Source: Pipra filicauda
Taxonomy: Eukaryota; Chordata; Aves; Passeriformes; Pipridae
Direction: 5' to 3'
Assembly (NCBI RefSeq): GCF_003945595.2
Contig: NW_024104440.1
Location: 55,449 to 119,448, forward strand
Length of the DNA: 64,000 bases
The position numbers and the translations under genes were made by a program. This document shows, piece by piece, positions 25,149 through 36,606 of the stretch. How positions within the stretch are numbered: the stretch's first letter is position 1; every line of letters starts with the position of its first letter. The notes under the pieces are model-generated. The model saw only the letters and a program-made list of their open reading frames with translations, had not been told where the DNA came from and did no database searches.

Positions 25149-25226
25149 GGCCAGGAGCTCAGACTCTGCACTTCTTTAGGGAGATCCTTCTGTCCTCACT
25201 GTCAGTCTTGCTGCATCTTCAAACTC
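25149..25226 (-). other. SNN: SNN 5' UTR part of coding exon, with splice acceptor
   Basis: On the minus strand a pyrimidine-rich tract ends in ttttttccactgcag, with AG at 25227-25228, giving an exon start at 25226, 78 bases before the ATG. SNN of other vertebrates has one noncoding first exon followed by a single coding exon, which fits. This 5' UTR piece contains a four-codon upstream ORF. Confidence 0.65.
25202..25216 (-). other. upstream ORF MQQD-stop in SNN 5' UTR
   Basis: Reading the minus strand, ATG at 25214-25216 is followed by CAG CAA GAC TGA ending at 25202. It lies 53 bases before the SNN start codon. If the exon call is right, the mRNA carries this minimal uORF, which could damp translation of stannin. 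Its A at -3 (sequence aagATG) gives a fair initiation context. Confidence 0.5.
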
Positions 25227-28200
25227 CTGCAGTGGAAAAAATAACCAATGAAGTTGTGCAGTTTCACCACACTCAGCAACATTATATTAATGGCTGGTAT
25301 CCTTCACATGGCACGTGACCCCCCTGCATTCACTGCTTTGTGCTGCTCACACTCACAGAATCACGGGATCTTGTTTCAGCTCTTGACGTGCCTGTCAAGA
25401 TAGCACATGGTCAGCCTACTAAGAGGTAACAGTTTTTACTAGAAGATACGAGACAAGACATTGGTAAGGTATTTGTGAAGGGATCTGCAATGCTGATGCA
25501 TTACTGTAAGTCTGTCCATAACACTGGTCTGCTTAGAAGGGCTGACTACATGGTAATTAATTGTTCATTGAGCTGATAAAAAACAACAGATGTTGCTTTA
25601 TATACATTTTTCATAAGAAGCAGGTAGAGCTATATTTATTGAAGACTAACAAAACACAATGGGAAGATGATTATTTTAAGCTCATGTTCCTCTTAGGGGC
25701 TTTGAAACAAGAGCAAGGTGTTGTGTTAGGAATGCAGCTGAAATTGGAACAGAGGCAGCAGGCAGGAAAATGGGAGAGAAGAGCTACAAGACTTCCTTAG
25801 TCTGCTGTAGTTTTAGCAGGATAAAAATACATAGGTCATGTCATTTGCTACTTCCACTTCCAAATTTAAGGGGTCATGTGAGCCTTGTCTTCAGTGTCAG
25901 TTATTGTTTACAAAGCTGGTAGCTTCACTTCCTTCAACTAGGACATACAACAAAGTCAGTTACTCATTACCTTTTCTTTCCTGTACCCCAGCTCTTTAAC
26001 AAAAGAGAAACTCAGGGAAGACTTTAGTAGAGACTGAAGCCAGTCCTCCCCAGGAGCATCTCTTACTTCTGTACTGCTGTAAAAATCAGGTTAGGGCTCA
26101 ACACTGCAATATCAGGTACAACATGAGGTTCTAAGGTCAGATGCAAGTGCACATCTGCATTTCACCTGACCTGTAGCCACTGACTGGCAGTGGAGTAACA
26201 GCTTCCAGCTGCTCTAAGTTCCAGTCTGTTGAGGGTAACATTTTTCCAGGAAAAGCTCTCCCTCACTGTTGCTGTTGCAGTCTCTCACTCACTGCAGCAT
26301 CTTCATCCAAACCCCTCAGGAAAAGCCAGTCTTACCCAACCTTGAGCCAGAACCATTAGTTTATGGTGTTACCCACTGCACTAGAAGCCTCACCAGTGTT
26401 TCAACATGAGTCAAGGCAATTACAGTGCAGTACCTTTACTAAGAGAGCTCAAGCTAGAGACTAAGTTTGTTCCCTGCTGTCTCATGGAATGAGAGACCCA
26501 TGTGCATCACCATTTCAGCAAGGACACCTCCACTACAGACAAGTTTAGCATATGTCATTAGGGTCCAGTGTCACATACTCTGGTTACATTTCCAGCCCTG
26601 TAAACTACAGCAGTCAATAGCTTGCAGTGTATCTGACACAACCAACCAAGTTCTGCAGACCCGATTTTGCCCAAATAATAAAACCAAAACTGACCACACC
26701 ACACCCCCTCAGCAGAGCTGTGCCCACTGCAGCCGGAGAGGTGTATGATTTGTCATAATCACCTTGCTTCTGCAATGCTTATTCAACACAGGGTGATCAG
26801 CTGAGGGTGATTAAGAGTGACTTTCATGTAGTTCATTTTCCTCGGGGCATGTCTGAACAGCAGCACTGTTTGATCAAGCCAAAACAGTACAGCATCAGCA
26901 GAAAAGAGAGTTTACTTTGCTGCCCATGCAGGCATGCACGGCCACATTAAGGTCTCTTCTGCAGCTTCCACCTTTGTTAGCAGCAAACCTACTGTTTCTC
27001 TACAGCAGTTTGGTGCAGCATATGTTATGTTGCACAGTTACTGTCACCTAGAAAATAGCTTTTAGAAGTGGAAACTAGCATTGCAAATGCTACCCCTCTG
27101 CCAGTCTTCAAGTGAATAGACAGCATCAGCTATATAAATGATGAAACTTTGCACATCACCATCCTCTGTATCACCAGGATCTTTAGGCAGTCTCGGTTCA
27201 GGATGCATGAGACTGATTTATACTTACTGACCAATTTTTAGTCCAAATTTGAGTGCAACACAGCAACTTACAGATTCCTCTTAAAGATCTTTCTTGGCCA
27301 AACCCATAGGTTTTTAACCTTTAAAGTTCCAACTGTTTTTTATTTGATTAAAAACCCAAAGAATTTCACTTCTCAATGAGATAAAGTGTAGACATCGTTC
27401 CTTCTCTGCAGGCATATCCTTCTTTTCCCACTCAAGGACTTTAGAGTCAGCACCCTTTATAAAGTCATGTATTAAGCATCTGTACGGATTTCCAATGGCA
27501 CAAACAACTAGCTAATAGGGCATAATAGTAGCTCTGAATTGCTGGAAAGCTACAGTGTTGTTGATAGCTCACACTGCTCTTCCTGGCTTTAGGTCACTGA
27601 AGGTCTCCTCCAGCTTTAGTGCTATCCTTGGCACAGAATATTTGCATGTTGTAACTACACTGGTAAGAACTTCCAGAGAGTCCTTTGGTTTCTGTGTTGT
27701 TTTCTAGACACAGAACTCCAACCTTGCTACTCTTTCCACCAGCAACTGACTGAAATCCAGATTAAGCTGTCTCCATAGTCTGCTTCTTGATAGGAGAAAC
27801 ATTGCACTCTGCAGAATCCCCTTAAACTTATCCAGAGGAGATAAATAGTTTTCGGACTCACTTTCTCCTTAAAGCCTACCTGAGCTAAAACCCGTGAGCG
27901 TACCAAGAGTGGCACTGACTTCCCTTATCACTTTTACTGTGAGATATTATGAGCTGTAAATTCCTCATCTTCAAAGGGATTGCCAACACCAGCCATGTGT
28001 ATTTGGTGGCACTTGTAGTGCTCTGTCCCTTCCCAGCACACTTGCTATCCAAACAAGCACCTAAGCATATTTACTCATTAGCCAGATTAGTCAGATTCAC
28101 TGCCGTGAACTCCAAATAGCCTGTTTCAGTTCTTATACCAATCAAGCAGTGAAAACATCAGCTAGAAACCATTTTTCCATAAATAACTGCTTCTTTTCTC

Positions 28201-30831
28201 TTTTTGCTTAATAACCAGCTTCTACTCAGAAATTTCACTTGTGAAGTTTTATTATCCAATTCAGAAGCTGTAACTAAAGGACAAACAGGCACAGCTTAAA
28301 TTGCAGAAGGCTGTTAGGGGACAAATGCAATGCAAGGCTGGCATTAGTTTCTAAACCAGGTTTTTCATTATTCCAGGCATTGTGCTGCTAAGTTCACTAA
28401 TTGTAATGCCTGCAGGCATGTTTCTAACAAGAAATACTCCTACTGTTCAAGGCAAAGCTATATATAAAGGAAAAGGCTTCAGATCTGCTATAGTTCACCC
28501 AAATATACCAAAGTCCTCATCAAGCAGTTATGTTCAAGGTGCAAATATTAAGTCTTTGGGCTTTAATTTTTTTGGGGAGGAGAGGTGAGGAGGTGGGAGC
28601 TGTTTTATTACAGTATTCCACCTTAAGTAAGTTGAATGGGGCAGGGCAAAGGAAATGAGAATAAAACTACCAGAGTGACCTTCAGCTCAAAAAATTAAAA
28701 AAAAAAAAGGCTGCTTAGTTAAAAAGCCTCCATGTTAAGAGACAGAAAAACAACAGCTTGTAATCAACACACTTCTAATAGTGAACAATGGTTTCTCCTG
28801 TATGTGCCAGTAAGATTGCTTTTGAGGAATGCTGCATACTCATCACAATAGCATCCTTACTGCCAAGGGAAGACAAGGGGAGAACCCACTGGGGAAATCT
28901 GAGCTGTACTTCTACCACTGGCACACAAGTGTTTACAGCACCCACACTATCCAGCCACAGAGAGTGAGGCCTTTACAGTATAGGAGTGCTCAGACTTCAC
29001 CACTTCCAAATAAAAAAAGTGGGATCACTGTTATTCTTCATTAACTCCAGCTTATACCACCTCTTTCTGATAATGCCAAGTTACCTTGCACAAGCTGGAG
29101 CTTGGCCAGAGGCTATTTTAGAAGCAGGGAGCTGTTTAGTAGGTGCCTTCAGTGCAAATCATCTTTTCCCAACCCTTATTATACTTCTGATGAGGAATAA
29201 AAAAAGCAGGGAAGGCAGCTAAAAAAGTCTTTTCTGTGGCTAATCAGTTGTAGACAGTATTCCAAGAACGTGGCATTCAAGAAACTGCTAGAAAAAAACA
29301 GATACCTAACAGTGTTGACTGAACAGCAGTTCCCACATGAAGTGTAGTAGTACCTTAGACTTAATCAAGACTCACTTTCAAAGCTTTACACCAGAAGTTA
29401 GCATTTTACAGAAGACAGTAAGATGGAGAGATGAGAGAGCAGCAGTCTAAGATGTTCCTCAGACACAATGACAGTTTCAAGAGCAGACAGACCTCAGTAG
29501 CACAGCAAGTGGAGTAGGTTTGTGCTGTAACTGCCTGTCAGGCAAGTCAGCCGGTTAATGTAGAACTAGAAACAGGCTTCTCGTGTTAAAACCACATTTG
29601 CTCCAGAGGCAATTGCATGGCTGGGAAAACATCTGTCAGACTGCAGATTTGTATCTGTCAGTGCCACATCCACACGGAGCTCTAATGGAAGGTCTGTCCT
29701 GACACGATAACAGAGTCACTTCCGACATTCCGTTACCAGCAGTACCGTGCCGTACACATCCCGTGGCGCAATTCTGATATATTAGAAAACTGCTGAGATA
29801 CCAACTTTGTTTGCTGATAAAAAACCGCCGTTTTTCTATTTACATTCAAAGTAGTTCTCCAAATGTGTGAGGTTTTTTTTTCTATGGGCTCTATCTAACA
29901 GCAACTAGACAGCACCCATAGGTTTCTGACAGTCAGGCACTTGTTATACTCAGCTCAACTCTTCAGACAGCAAGTGCCCCAGAAGTTAATCACGTACCTG
30001 CAACAAGCAGCTCAGGAGCTCAGGGTAGGAGCTGTCTACACAGTTTCAGAATCACCTTATTAGAAAAGCAAAGGTCACACTGCTTTTGGATCTTGTCTGG
30101 CAAGTCTTCCTCCTCGCTCCTCCCCTGTGGAGAAGGATCACATTGGTCTCCAGCTGCTCCGCATCCCGAGTCCCTTTCACTCCTGGCTTTCCCATTACAT
30201 AATCGCGTCTAACTATCAGCTTTTGCTACAGGCGGTCAGGGAAAGATCCCTTACTGCTTCACCTACCTGCTAATCAAGGCAAGAGTTTCACAAGTGGTTT
30301 AGAGTTCTTTAGGTCTATTCAAAAGCAGCATCTACCAACAGATGCAGATGTCTCTACACCTGCATTCGTGTCGGGAAAAGGAACAGCGCGAGCCGGCACG
30401 GTACACTGCAGATGCTCAGAGCGAGCAACGGGACTCAGTCTGAACAATTTGCGCTGCCATGAGCTCCAGGGTTATCCACCTAAGGGTCAGTCCAGACTGC
30501 AGCACATAGCCAGCTCCTCGCACGGAGCGAGCAGGGACGAGCCTCCCCGGCCGGGAGGAGCCCGGCGCCCACCGCGAGCTGCCGCTGCCGAGCCGTGAGG
30601 CATCGCCGTGTGACTGCAGCGCGGCCGCACAGCGCCGGGGCCGAGCCCGGGGCGCGGGGGCCAAGCCAAGCACGGGCGGCCGGGCCGGGGGAGCCCCGAG
30701 CCGCCCCCGGGGCCCACGCGGGGCCTGCGGGGCGCTCGGAGCGCGGCGGGGACCCGCCCGCGGACACAAAGAGCGGGCAGGGGCGGCCCAGGCCCCGCGG
30801 GGGGAACGCGGGCGGCCCCCGCCCGCCTCAC
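25227..30831 (-). other. SNN: SNN intron, about 5.6 kb
   Basis: It runs from the acceptor at 25227 to a likely donor in the CpG island (gtgagg, GT at 30830-30831, minus strand). Other possible donors on the minus strand are gtacgt near 29,993-29,998 and gtaggt near 30,262-30,267, so extra noncoding exons are possible. Within it I recognise no gene and no dispersed repeat; there is an A-run near 28,697. Confidence 0.55.
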
Positions 30832-31160
30832 CGACCCCCGCCCCGGCGGGTTCGCCAGAGCCCCGCACGGCGCCCAGCGCAGCCCAGTCCAGCCCAGTCC
30901 AGCCCAGCCAAGCCAAGCCAAGCCAAGCCTACCCCCGCACCGCCCCCTCCGCTCGCCCCGCAGTCACGGTCCCGCACGGCCCCCGCGCACCCACCGGCCT
31001 CGCCGCGGCAGCTCCTTCCTTCCCTGCCCGCGCCGCCGCCTTTTACCGGGGAACGGGCGGCGCCGAGCGCGGCCCGGGCAGCAACAGCTGACGGCGGGGC
31101 CCGCTCGGCCCGGCCCTCCCTCCGTGACAGCGCCCGGCCCCGCCCCGCCCGGCTTGGAGC
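30366..31160 (-). promoter_or_regulatory. SNN: CpG-island promoter of SNN
   Basis: Base composition changes abruptly from AT-rich to very GC- and CpG-rich, most strongly at 30,540-31,160, the only such tract in the window. It has several GC boxes, for example CCCCGCCCCGCCC at 31138-31150, and no clear TATA box. Its position about 5.5 kb upstream of the SNN coding exon, and the known two-exon structure of SNN, make it the SNN promoter and noncoding exon 1. The start site is not resolved, and transcription in the other direction cannot be excluded. Confidence 0.8.
30881..30929. repeat. short tandem repeat in CpG island (AGCCCAGTCC, then AAGCC units)
   Basis: Two copies of the 10-bp unit AGCCCAGTCC pass into a 5-bp unit (CAAGC phase) repeated about four times. 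It sits inside the proposed SNN promoter or first exon, so length changes would be in a regulatory position. Confidence 0.85.
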
Positions 31161-31190
31161 CGTGGGATTGAGGAGTCACAGCATCGTGGG

Positions 31191-31286
31191 TCACAGATTC
31201 ATGGAATCACAGACTCATGGAATCACAGGCTCCTGGAATCATAGACTCATGGAATCACAGGCTCCTGGAATCATAGACTCATGGAA
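31191..31286 (-). repeat. six 16-bp units forming the CR1 tail
   Basis: Units on the plus strand start TCACAG or TCATAG and end TGGAA. Units 3-4 (31223-31254) and 5-6 (31255-31286) are identical 32-bp blocks, so the last expansion step was a 32-bp duplication. Confidence 0.92.
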
Positions 31287-31680
31287 TCATTAAGGTTGGA
31301 AGAGGCGTTTAAGATCATCCAGTCCAACCGTCAACCCAGCACTGCCACTGTGACCCCTAAAGCACATCACCCAGTGCCAGATGCAGATGCCTCTTGAACA
31401 CCTCCAGGAATGGTGACTCCACCGCCTCCCCGGGCAACCTGTTCCCGTGCCTGACCACCCAAAGAGTGAACATTTTTTTCTAATATCTAATCTGAATCTC
31501 CCCTGCCTCAGCTTGAGGCAATTTCTTCTATTCCTCGCAATGGGGGCACGGCAGAAGAAACCACCCCCCCCCTTACTGCAACCCTCCTGCAGATGGGCTC
31601 CTCCCTGAGCCTCCACTTCTGAAGACTAAACGAACTCAGCTCCCTCAGCACCTCTGTGAACCTGCAAGAGGACCCTTATT
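31191..31680 (-). mobile_element. CR1 LINE fragment, minus orientation, with expanded 3' tail
   Basis: On the minus strand this matches the 3' end of avian CR1. It shows the conserved pre-tail block with GGTTGGA on the plus strand (31292-31298), and further in a translation containing LKLRQGRFRLDIRKK (around 31,481-31,520), the CR1 reverse transcriptase C-terminal region. The reading frame is broken. The 3' tail is not the usual few 8-bp units but six 16-bp units at 31191-31286. The 5' limit near 31,680 is approximate. It lies only about 30-40 bp from the CpG island. Confidence 0.88.
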
Positions 31681-32196
31681 GGCTCTCCGGGCAGCAACAG
31701 GGCAGGACTGCCATTACCACAGAGGCCACCCCAGACCACCGTGGTGTTTGGTAACACTGCTGGCCACCAACTGACCCCAGCCAGTCTTCCTTCTGTGGGC
31801 TCTGAGCAGACAGCAGCACCAACCTTCCTGGCTCAGTGAGTGTGTCTGTCTCAAACATCCAGTAAGATCATTCCCAGTATGCCCATTATATTTAGTAATT
31901 CATGCTGTGTTGGGGCAGTAACTACAAAAATGCATTAGGAAATTGCCCAATACAGGGTTTTGTCACCCTTCCGCTGAAGTTGGTCCTTACTAGAGCAAAA
32001 AAGGAGTATTGCAACTTCTCTGATGTGGTATAGTTGCTCGTAAAACAGATCCCAACTTGTTTGAGGTTCACCTAAAGTCTTAAGAGGTTTCTGACAAAAT
32101 GAGTTTTAAGGGAATGGACTGTGACAGAAGATCAAGTTCAGAGGTTGCCACGACTTATATAAAAACCTGGTTTACAATATAGTTGCTGGTTTATCT
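31681..32196. other. unassigned sequence between CR1 and LTR
   Basis: The first 180 bp are rather GC-rich and could be a more diverged 5' part of the CR1; the rest is AT-rich. I cannot assign it. Confidence 0.5.
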
Positions 32197-32763
32197 TGTT
32201 GTGGTTTCGCTCCCAGTCAGCAGCCAAGCCCTCCATCAGCAGGATGAGGCAGAGAATTCGATGAGTTTACTTTTTCACTCACTTTTAAGTAAGAAAACAC
32301 ATGGGTTGAGATAAAGACAGTTTAATAGGTAAATCAAATGCTGCATGTGCCAGCAAAGCAAAGCAAGGAATTCATTCACCACTTGCCATGGGCAGACAGG
32401 TGTTCAGCCATCCCAGGAAAGCAGGGCTCCATCACACCTAACAGTTACTTGGGAAGACAAATGCCATCACTCTGAACACGTTTTCTTCTTCTTCCCCAGC
32501 TTTATATGCTGAGCATGATGCCGTATGGTCTGGAATATCTCTTGGGAATATCCCAGCTGTGTCCCCTCCCTGTGCACCCCCAGCCTCCTCGCTGGTGGTG
32601 TGGGGTGAGGAGCAGAAAAGACCTTGTCTCTGTGTAAGCCCTGCTCAGCAGTAACAGAATCATCTCTGTATTATCAACCCTTCTTTCAGAGCAGATCCAA
32701 AAGGTAGCCCCACATTAGCTACTGTGAAAAAACCCTCCCTCTATTCTAGCCCAAACCAGCAGA
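32197..32763 (-). mobile_element. solo LTR of an avian endogenous retrovirus, minus sense
   Basis: I recognise this as an LTR type common in bird genomes. In minus orientation it begins near 32,763 with a TCTGCTGGTTTGGGC-like end (consensus starts TGTGCTGG), has a TATA box TATAAA at 32501-32506 and an ATTAAA poly(A) signal at 32321-32326. It ends near 32,197 with ...CCACAACA (consensus ...ATGACA). The length is about 567 bp. No internal gag, pol or env sequence flanks it, and I see no clean target-site duplication, so it is an old solo LTR. The exact family is not assigned. Confidence 0.85.
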
Positions 32764-35700
32764 ATTACACAATTTTCTATGAAGTAAAAACAATTTTTCC
32801 TTCCATTAATGCAGTGCCCACCATAAGCATGTGACAAGGTGCACGGTCTCTTTCCATTCTCAGCCACTGAAAAGCTAAATATGACCCAGTACCAGATGGA
32901 TGCCTCACCTCCTCTGCTTGCTCTCAAAGCCATCCAGACATGAACCATCTTTTACTTGGAAGCTGTACAGCCCCTTTCACACATGTTGGTGTGGCAGGAG
33001 ACCTTCCTAGGGTGACAGGTAGCTCTGGACTGCTCCTGAATCCTATCCAGCCAGTTTGCAGCATTAACAGAGCAGCTGATTCATTGTAGACACTGCCCTA
33101 AGCACACCATTTTACAGTTTCATTTAAACAAAAATGCCCAGTGGCGTGGAATACCTGAGAGTTAAGAACATTTTAGAAAAGTCATTGTTTAATGTAAAAT
33201 TAGTAGTTTATTTAAGCTTTGGAACTAAGTGTGGTGCAGCTTAATTTTCTACTGTCTTTATGCATCAACCACCACAGAAGAGATGATAAAATACTACTAA
33301 ACATACCCTTAAAAGTTCAGAATCTTTTTTGAAAGTAGTAGAAGAGCAAGCACAGGCACTGGGTTATTTTCACTGTTGATAGCTAATGGTCTGGACTGTC
33401 TGGCAAACCAATATTGGCCATGGCAGCAACCTTCTGTCAAGTGAGCAGATGCAGAGGTAGCCTTTGGGCCAGGACTTTAATAAGACATCTAAGTCCCATT
33501 TAGATACTTGAACCTCTACTGAGATTCCTGTTTTACTTACATAACCATGGGTGGAGTCTTCCCTGCATGTAAGTGTCCCAATCCACTTCAGTGAGAAGAG
33601 TCATGGCCTTTTGTACAAAAACCATGAATGCAATTACGACAGAGCTGACTGGTAAAAGCCATCCAGTAATAGCACAGGCCTGAAGAGAAGACCAGCAATC
33701 TCTTTTGTCATAATTTGAAAAATTTTTGCCTTTGAGAGGCTTTTAATGGTGATTTTGTAGCCCATATTTAGTAAATGGTGCAGAGAACAAAGCAGGTTCA
33801 TTCGCTTCAGTTTTTTATCTTTGTAAATGGGCTGCTTGCTCTGTGCAGGCTTGTATGGGGAATTTTCAGTCTGCTGTGGAGAAAGCAGAAGGCTGTTAAT
33901 CCTTCAAAATTGCTTAAAAGCTTCTCTTGCTTTGCCCCCTTCATCCATCCCCAGTTAATACTGAACAGGGGCAAGGCTTTAGTGACCTCAGATCCTCACA
34001 GCTGGGGAGCAGAAAGAACCTGCTTCATGCTTTGCCAGGAGCTGGTGAAGAACACTGGCATGTTCAGCTAAAGCAGCTGAGTAATGTGCTCTTCAGCTGT
34101 GCTAGGGATGAAAACGTGAGAGTTTTCTCTCATTTATTGGCTGTTGCTCCTTAGCTGTGCACTAATAATGTAAAACTGTGAACATGCAACATGCTAGTAC
34201 AGGGGATAGTTTTCTCTTCCTTGAAAAAGAATGGCAGGTTTATCAGTAAGATTCTTCCTCAATATTCATAACTTATATAAAGAGATTTGACAATTTTCTG
34301 GATTTATACTATCATTTGAAGCATACCCTCATGCTTTGATGTTTTCATCTCACAAGCACTCAACATTTTAAAACATTACATGTGCTTATGGAATTCACTG
34401 GGAATTATCTGCAGAAGAATTCTGGGGTCAGTTGTAGCCACTGTCACAATCATCTGGTTCTGCTGGAGCCACTCTGACCCCCAGCATAGTTTCCAGCAAT
34501 GTTAATTTTAAGTGTTACTAATTATAGAGATTCTTTGGTTTCTCTTCAGGGACTAGACCACTGCCAGAGAAATTCATGATCAGATTAGGATTTGCCTGTA
34601 ATTTGTTTTGTTAGAAAAAAATGTTTTCCATCGTTGCAAATTCACATCACACTCTCCTTGTCTGCTAATGTGGCTATTTTAAATGTACTTATTTTTGGAG
34701 TTTCCTTCTGTCAGTCACACCCTGTGTCCTCTAAGTATATTCTTGTAAATGTCCATTACCTTTAAATTTTTAACAGCTACTGTCAATATTTGTTCCTTTA
34801 ATTAGGGCCATATGTTGTGTTAGTTCCTTAATGGTGGCTAGTAAAATAAAACATGTGCTTCCTCCATTCCCACTTGGAAAGACAATGAATATGTAACAGA
34901 TGTTTATCACACATATAGTATCTGTTCAGTTTTCTGCTGTTTTGTAGCACTCCTTGGAGCAAACTGTGTTCAGTACTCATCTTTGCACTCTAGGGTGCTT
35001 TGGACATAGACAGACATTTGTAATTGTGCAAATGACTGGCAAAGTGCAAAAGCACTTTTAAGATTAGTGTGAGTTTAATGGTACTCCTTGCTTATCATGA
35101 GAAGCTAGCAGCTGAATTTCGATCTCAGACATCAACAAAGTGCTTAGCTATAAAATCACACCAACCTTATCTATTTAAAAGGAAATCCTCAGAAGATGGT
35201 TTTTATGTGACAGCATAATTGAATGATGAGTTCTCTGATTCTGATCAGTGCTGTAAGTGGTACTTCATGATGACAGACTGTGAATCCAGGCCAGGGAAAA
35301 TGGATTGTTCAAAACTCATTTGAGCATAAGCTTAAATTTAGGCTTCTGAAGGCTGTAGCCTAACCTGGGACAAGAGGTGCTTCTGCTGGCATGCCTTGCC
35401 TTCTGTCCTGAAAGAGCAGCTTTTGTATGTAACTCTGCAGATGATAATTAGAAAGGTGAAAACAGTGCTATACATCATATTGACATAGAAAAGTATAATC
35501 TTTATTTATTATAGCTGAAGCTATCTCCTATTCACTTGTAGTGCTTCAAAAGAGGCAAATAGATACATTTAATGTCTTTTGCTGTGTTGAAACATTTTTG
35601 TCCCGTGCTTTGGAGACTGATTTTGTACCTGAAGGCTGATGAGCAATGTACAAAGCATTTCCTTTCTGCAGCAGTTATTTTTAAAGCTCTATGCCAGAGT

Positions 35701-36062
35701 TAACAAGCCTACTGGGAGCCTAATGTGTTAGCTGGGGAAACCCAAAGGAAATCTCTTTAGATTGCTAATTTGCATGTTTAAAACAATTTTTTTTTTTTAC
35801 CTTTTCAGCACACAGAGTAGAAAAAGCTATTTGATCCATATGCTCCACGGTGTACTTGAGATACTTTCACATAGAATTACACATTCACACTGGAGTAGTG
35901 TTGTTTTGAGACTGAGTAGTCAAATGTTTGGTAACTTCTTGACAGTCTTATTAGACTTCATCACCATAGTTCTGCTTTTTACAGCAAATACTTCCTGAAA
36001 CAGTGTAAGAGCAGTGACACAAACCATAGTGTACCCCAGGGCATTGCATTTATTGTGACAGG
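32764..36062. other. intergenic, nothing recognised
   Basis: AT-rich sequence with only short chance-length open frames and no splice-consistent coding exons that I could identify. No dispersed repeat is recognised. Confidence 0.6.
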
Positions 36063-36606
36063 CAGAAAGGGACCTGGGGGTACTAATTGACAGGAAGCTC
36101 AACATGAGCCAACAGTGTGCCCAGGTGGCCAAGAAGGCCAATGGGATCTTGTCCTGTATCAAAAATAGCGTGGCCAGCAGGACCAGGGAAGTGATCCTTC
36201 CCCTGTACTCTGCGTTGGTGAGGCCACACCTGGAGTATTGTGTTCAGTTCTGGGCCCCTCAGTTCAGAAAGGATATTGAGGTTCTGGAGCGCCAGCGCAC
36301 CAAGGCTGGTGAAGGGACTGGAGCATAAGTTCCTATGGGGAGAGGCTGAGGGAGCTGGGGTTGTTTAGCCTGGAGAAGAGGAGGCTCAGAGGTGACCTCA
36401 TCGCCCGTCTATAACTAAGGGAAGTTCTAGGTGGGGTTGGTCTTTCTCAAGCCATCTCTAGCTTCTTTACAGCAGAGTGTCCACGTGCAGATTGGACGTG
36501 GCACTGAGTGCCATGATCTAGTAAATGGACTGGATTTGGACCAAGGGTTGGACTCGATGATCTCGGAGGTCTTTTCCAACCCAATCGATTCTATGATTCT
36601 ATGATT
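36063..36606 (+). mobile_element. CR1 LINE 3' fragment, plus orientation, reverse transcriptase remnant
   Basis: It starts with the CR1 reverse transcriptase C-terminal frame: [15 protein letters not shown], then [17 protein letters not shown], with the frame from about 36,062 broken at 36,328. It ends with the CR1 3' block GGACTCGATGATCTCGGAGG and ATTCTATG units (GATTCTATGATTCTATGATT at 36587-36606). Material between the coding part and the 3' block is shortened compared with a full element, so there is an internal deletion. It is 5'-truncated, as is usual for CR1. Confidence 0.95.

Noticed and set aside
24657..25244. 195-codon open frame on the plus strand
   Set aside because: It is antisense to the conserved stannin coding sequence, which explains the absence of stops.
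30416..30916. 166-codon Gly/Ala/Pro-rich open frame on the minus strand
   Set aside because: Same GC-rich artefact over the SNN promoter; an overlapping minus-strand frame is equally open.
30595..31293. 232-codon Pro/Ala/Arg-rich open frame on the plus strand
   Set aside because: Stop-poor because of the CpG island; it runs into the CR1 tail repeats. Several minus-strand frames are open there too.
36104..36328. 74-codon open frame with clear protein similarity
   Set aside because: It is the CR1 reverse transcriptase remnant, not a host gene; annotated as the mobile element.
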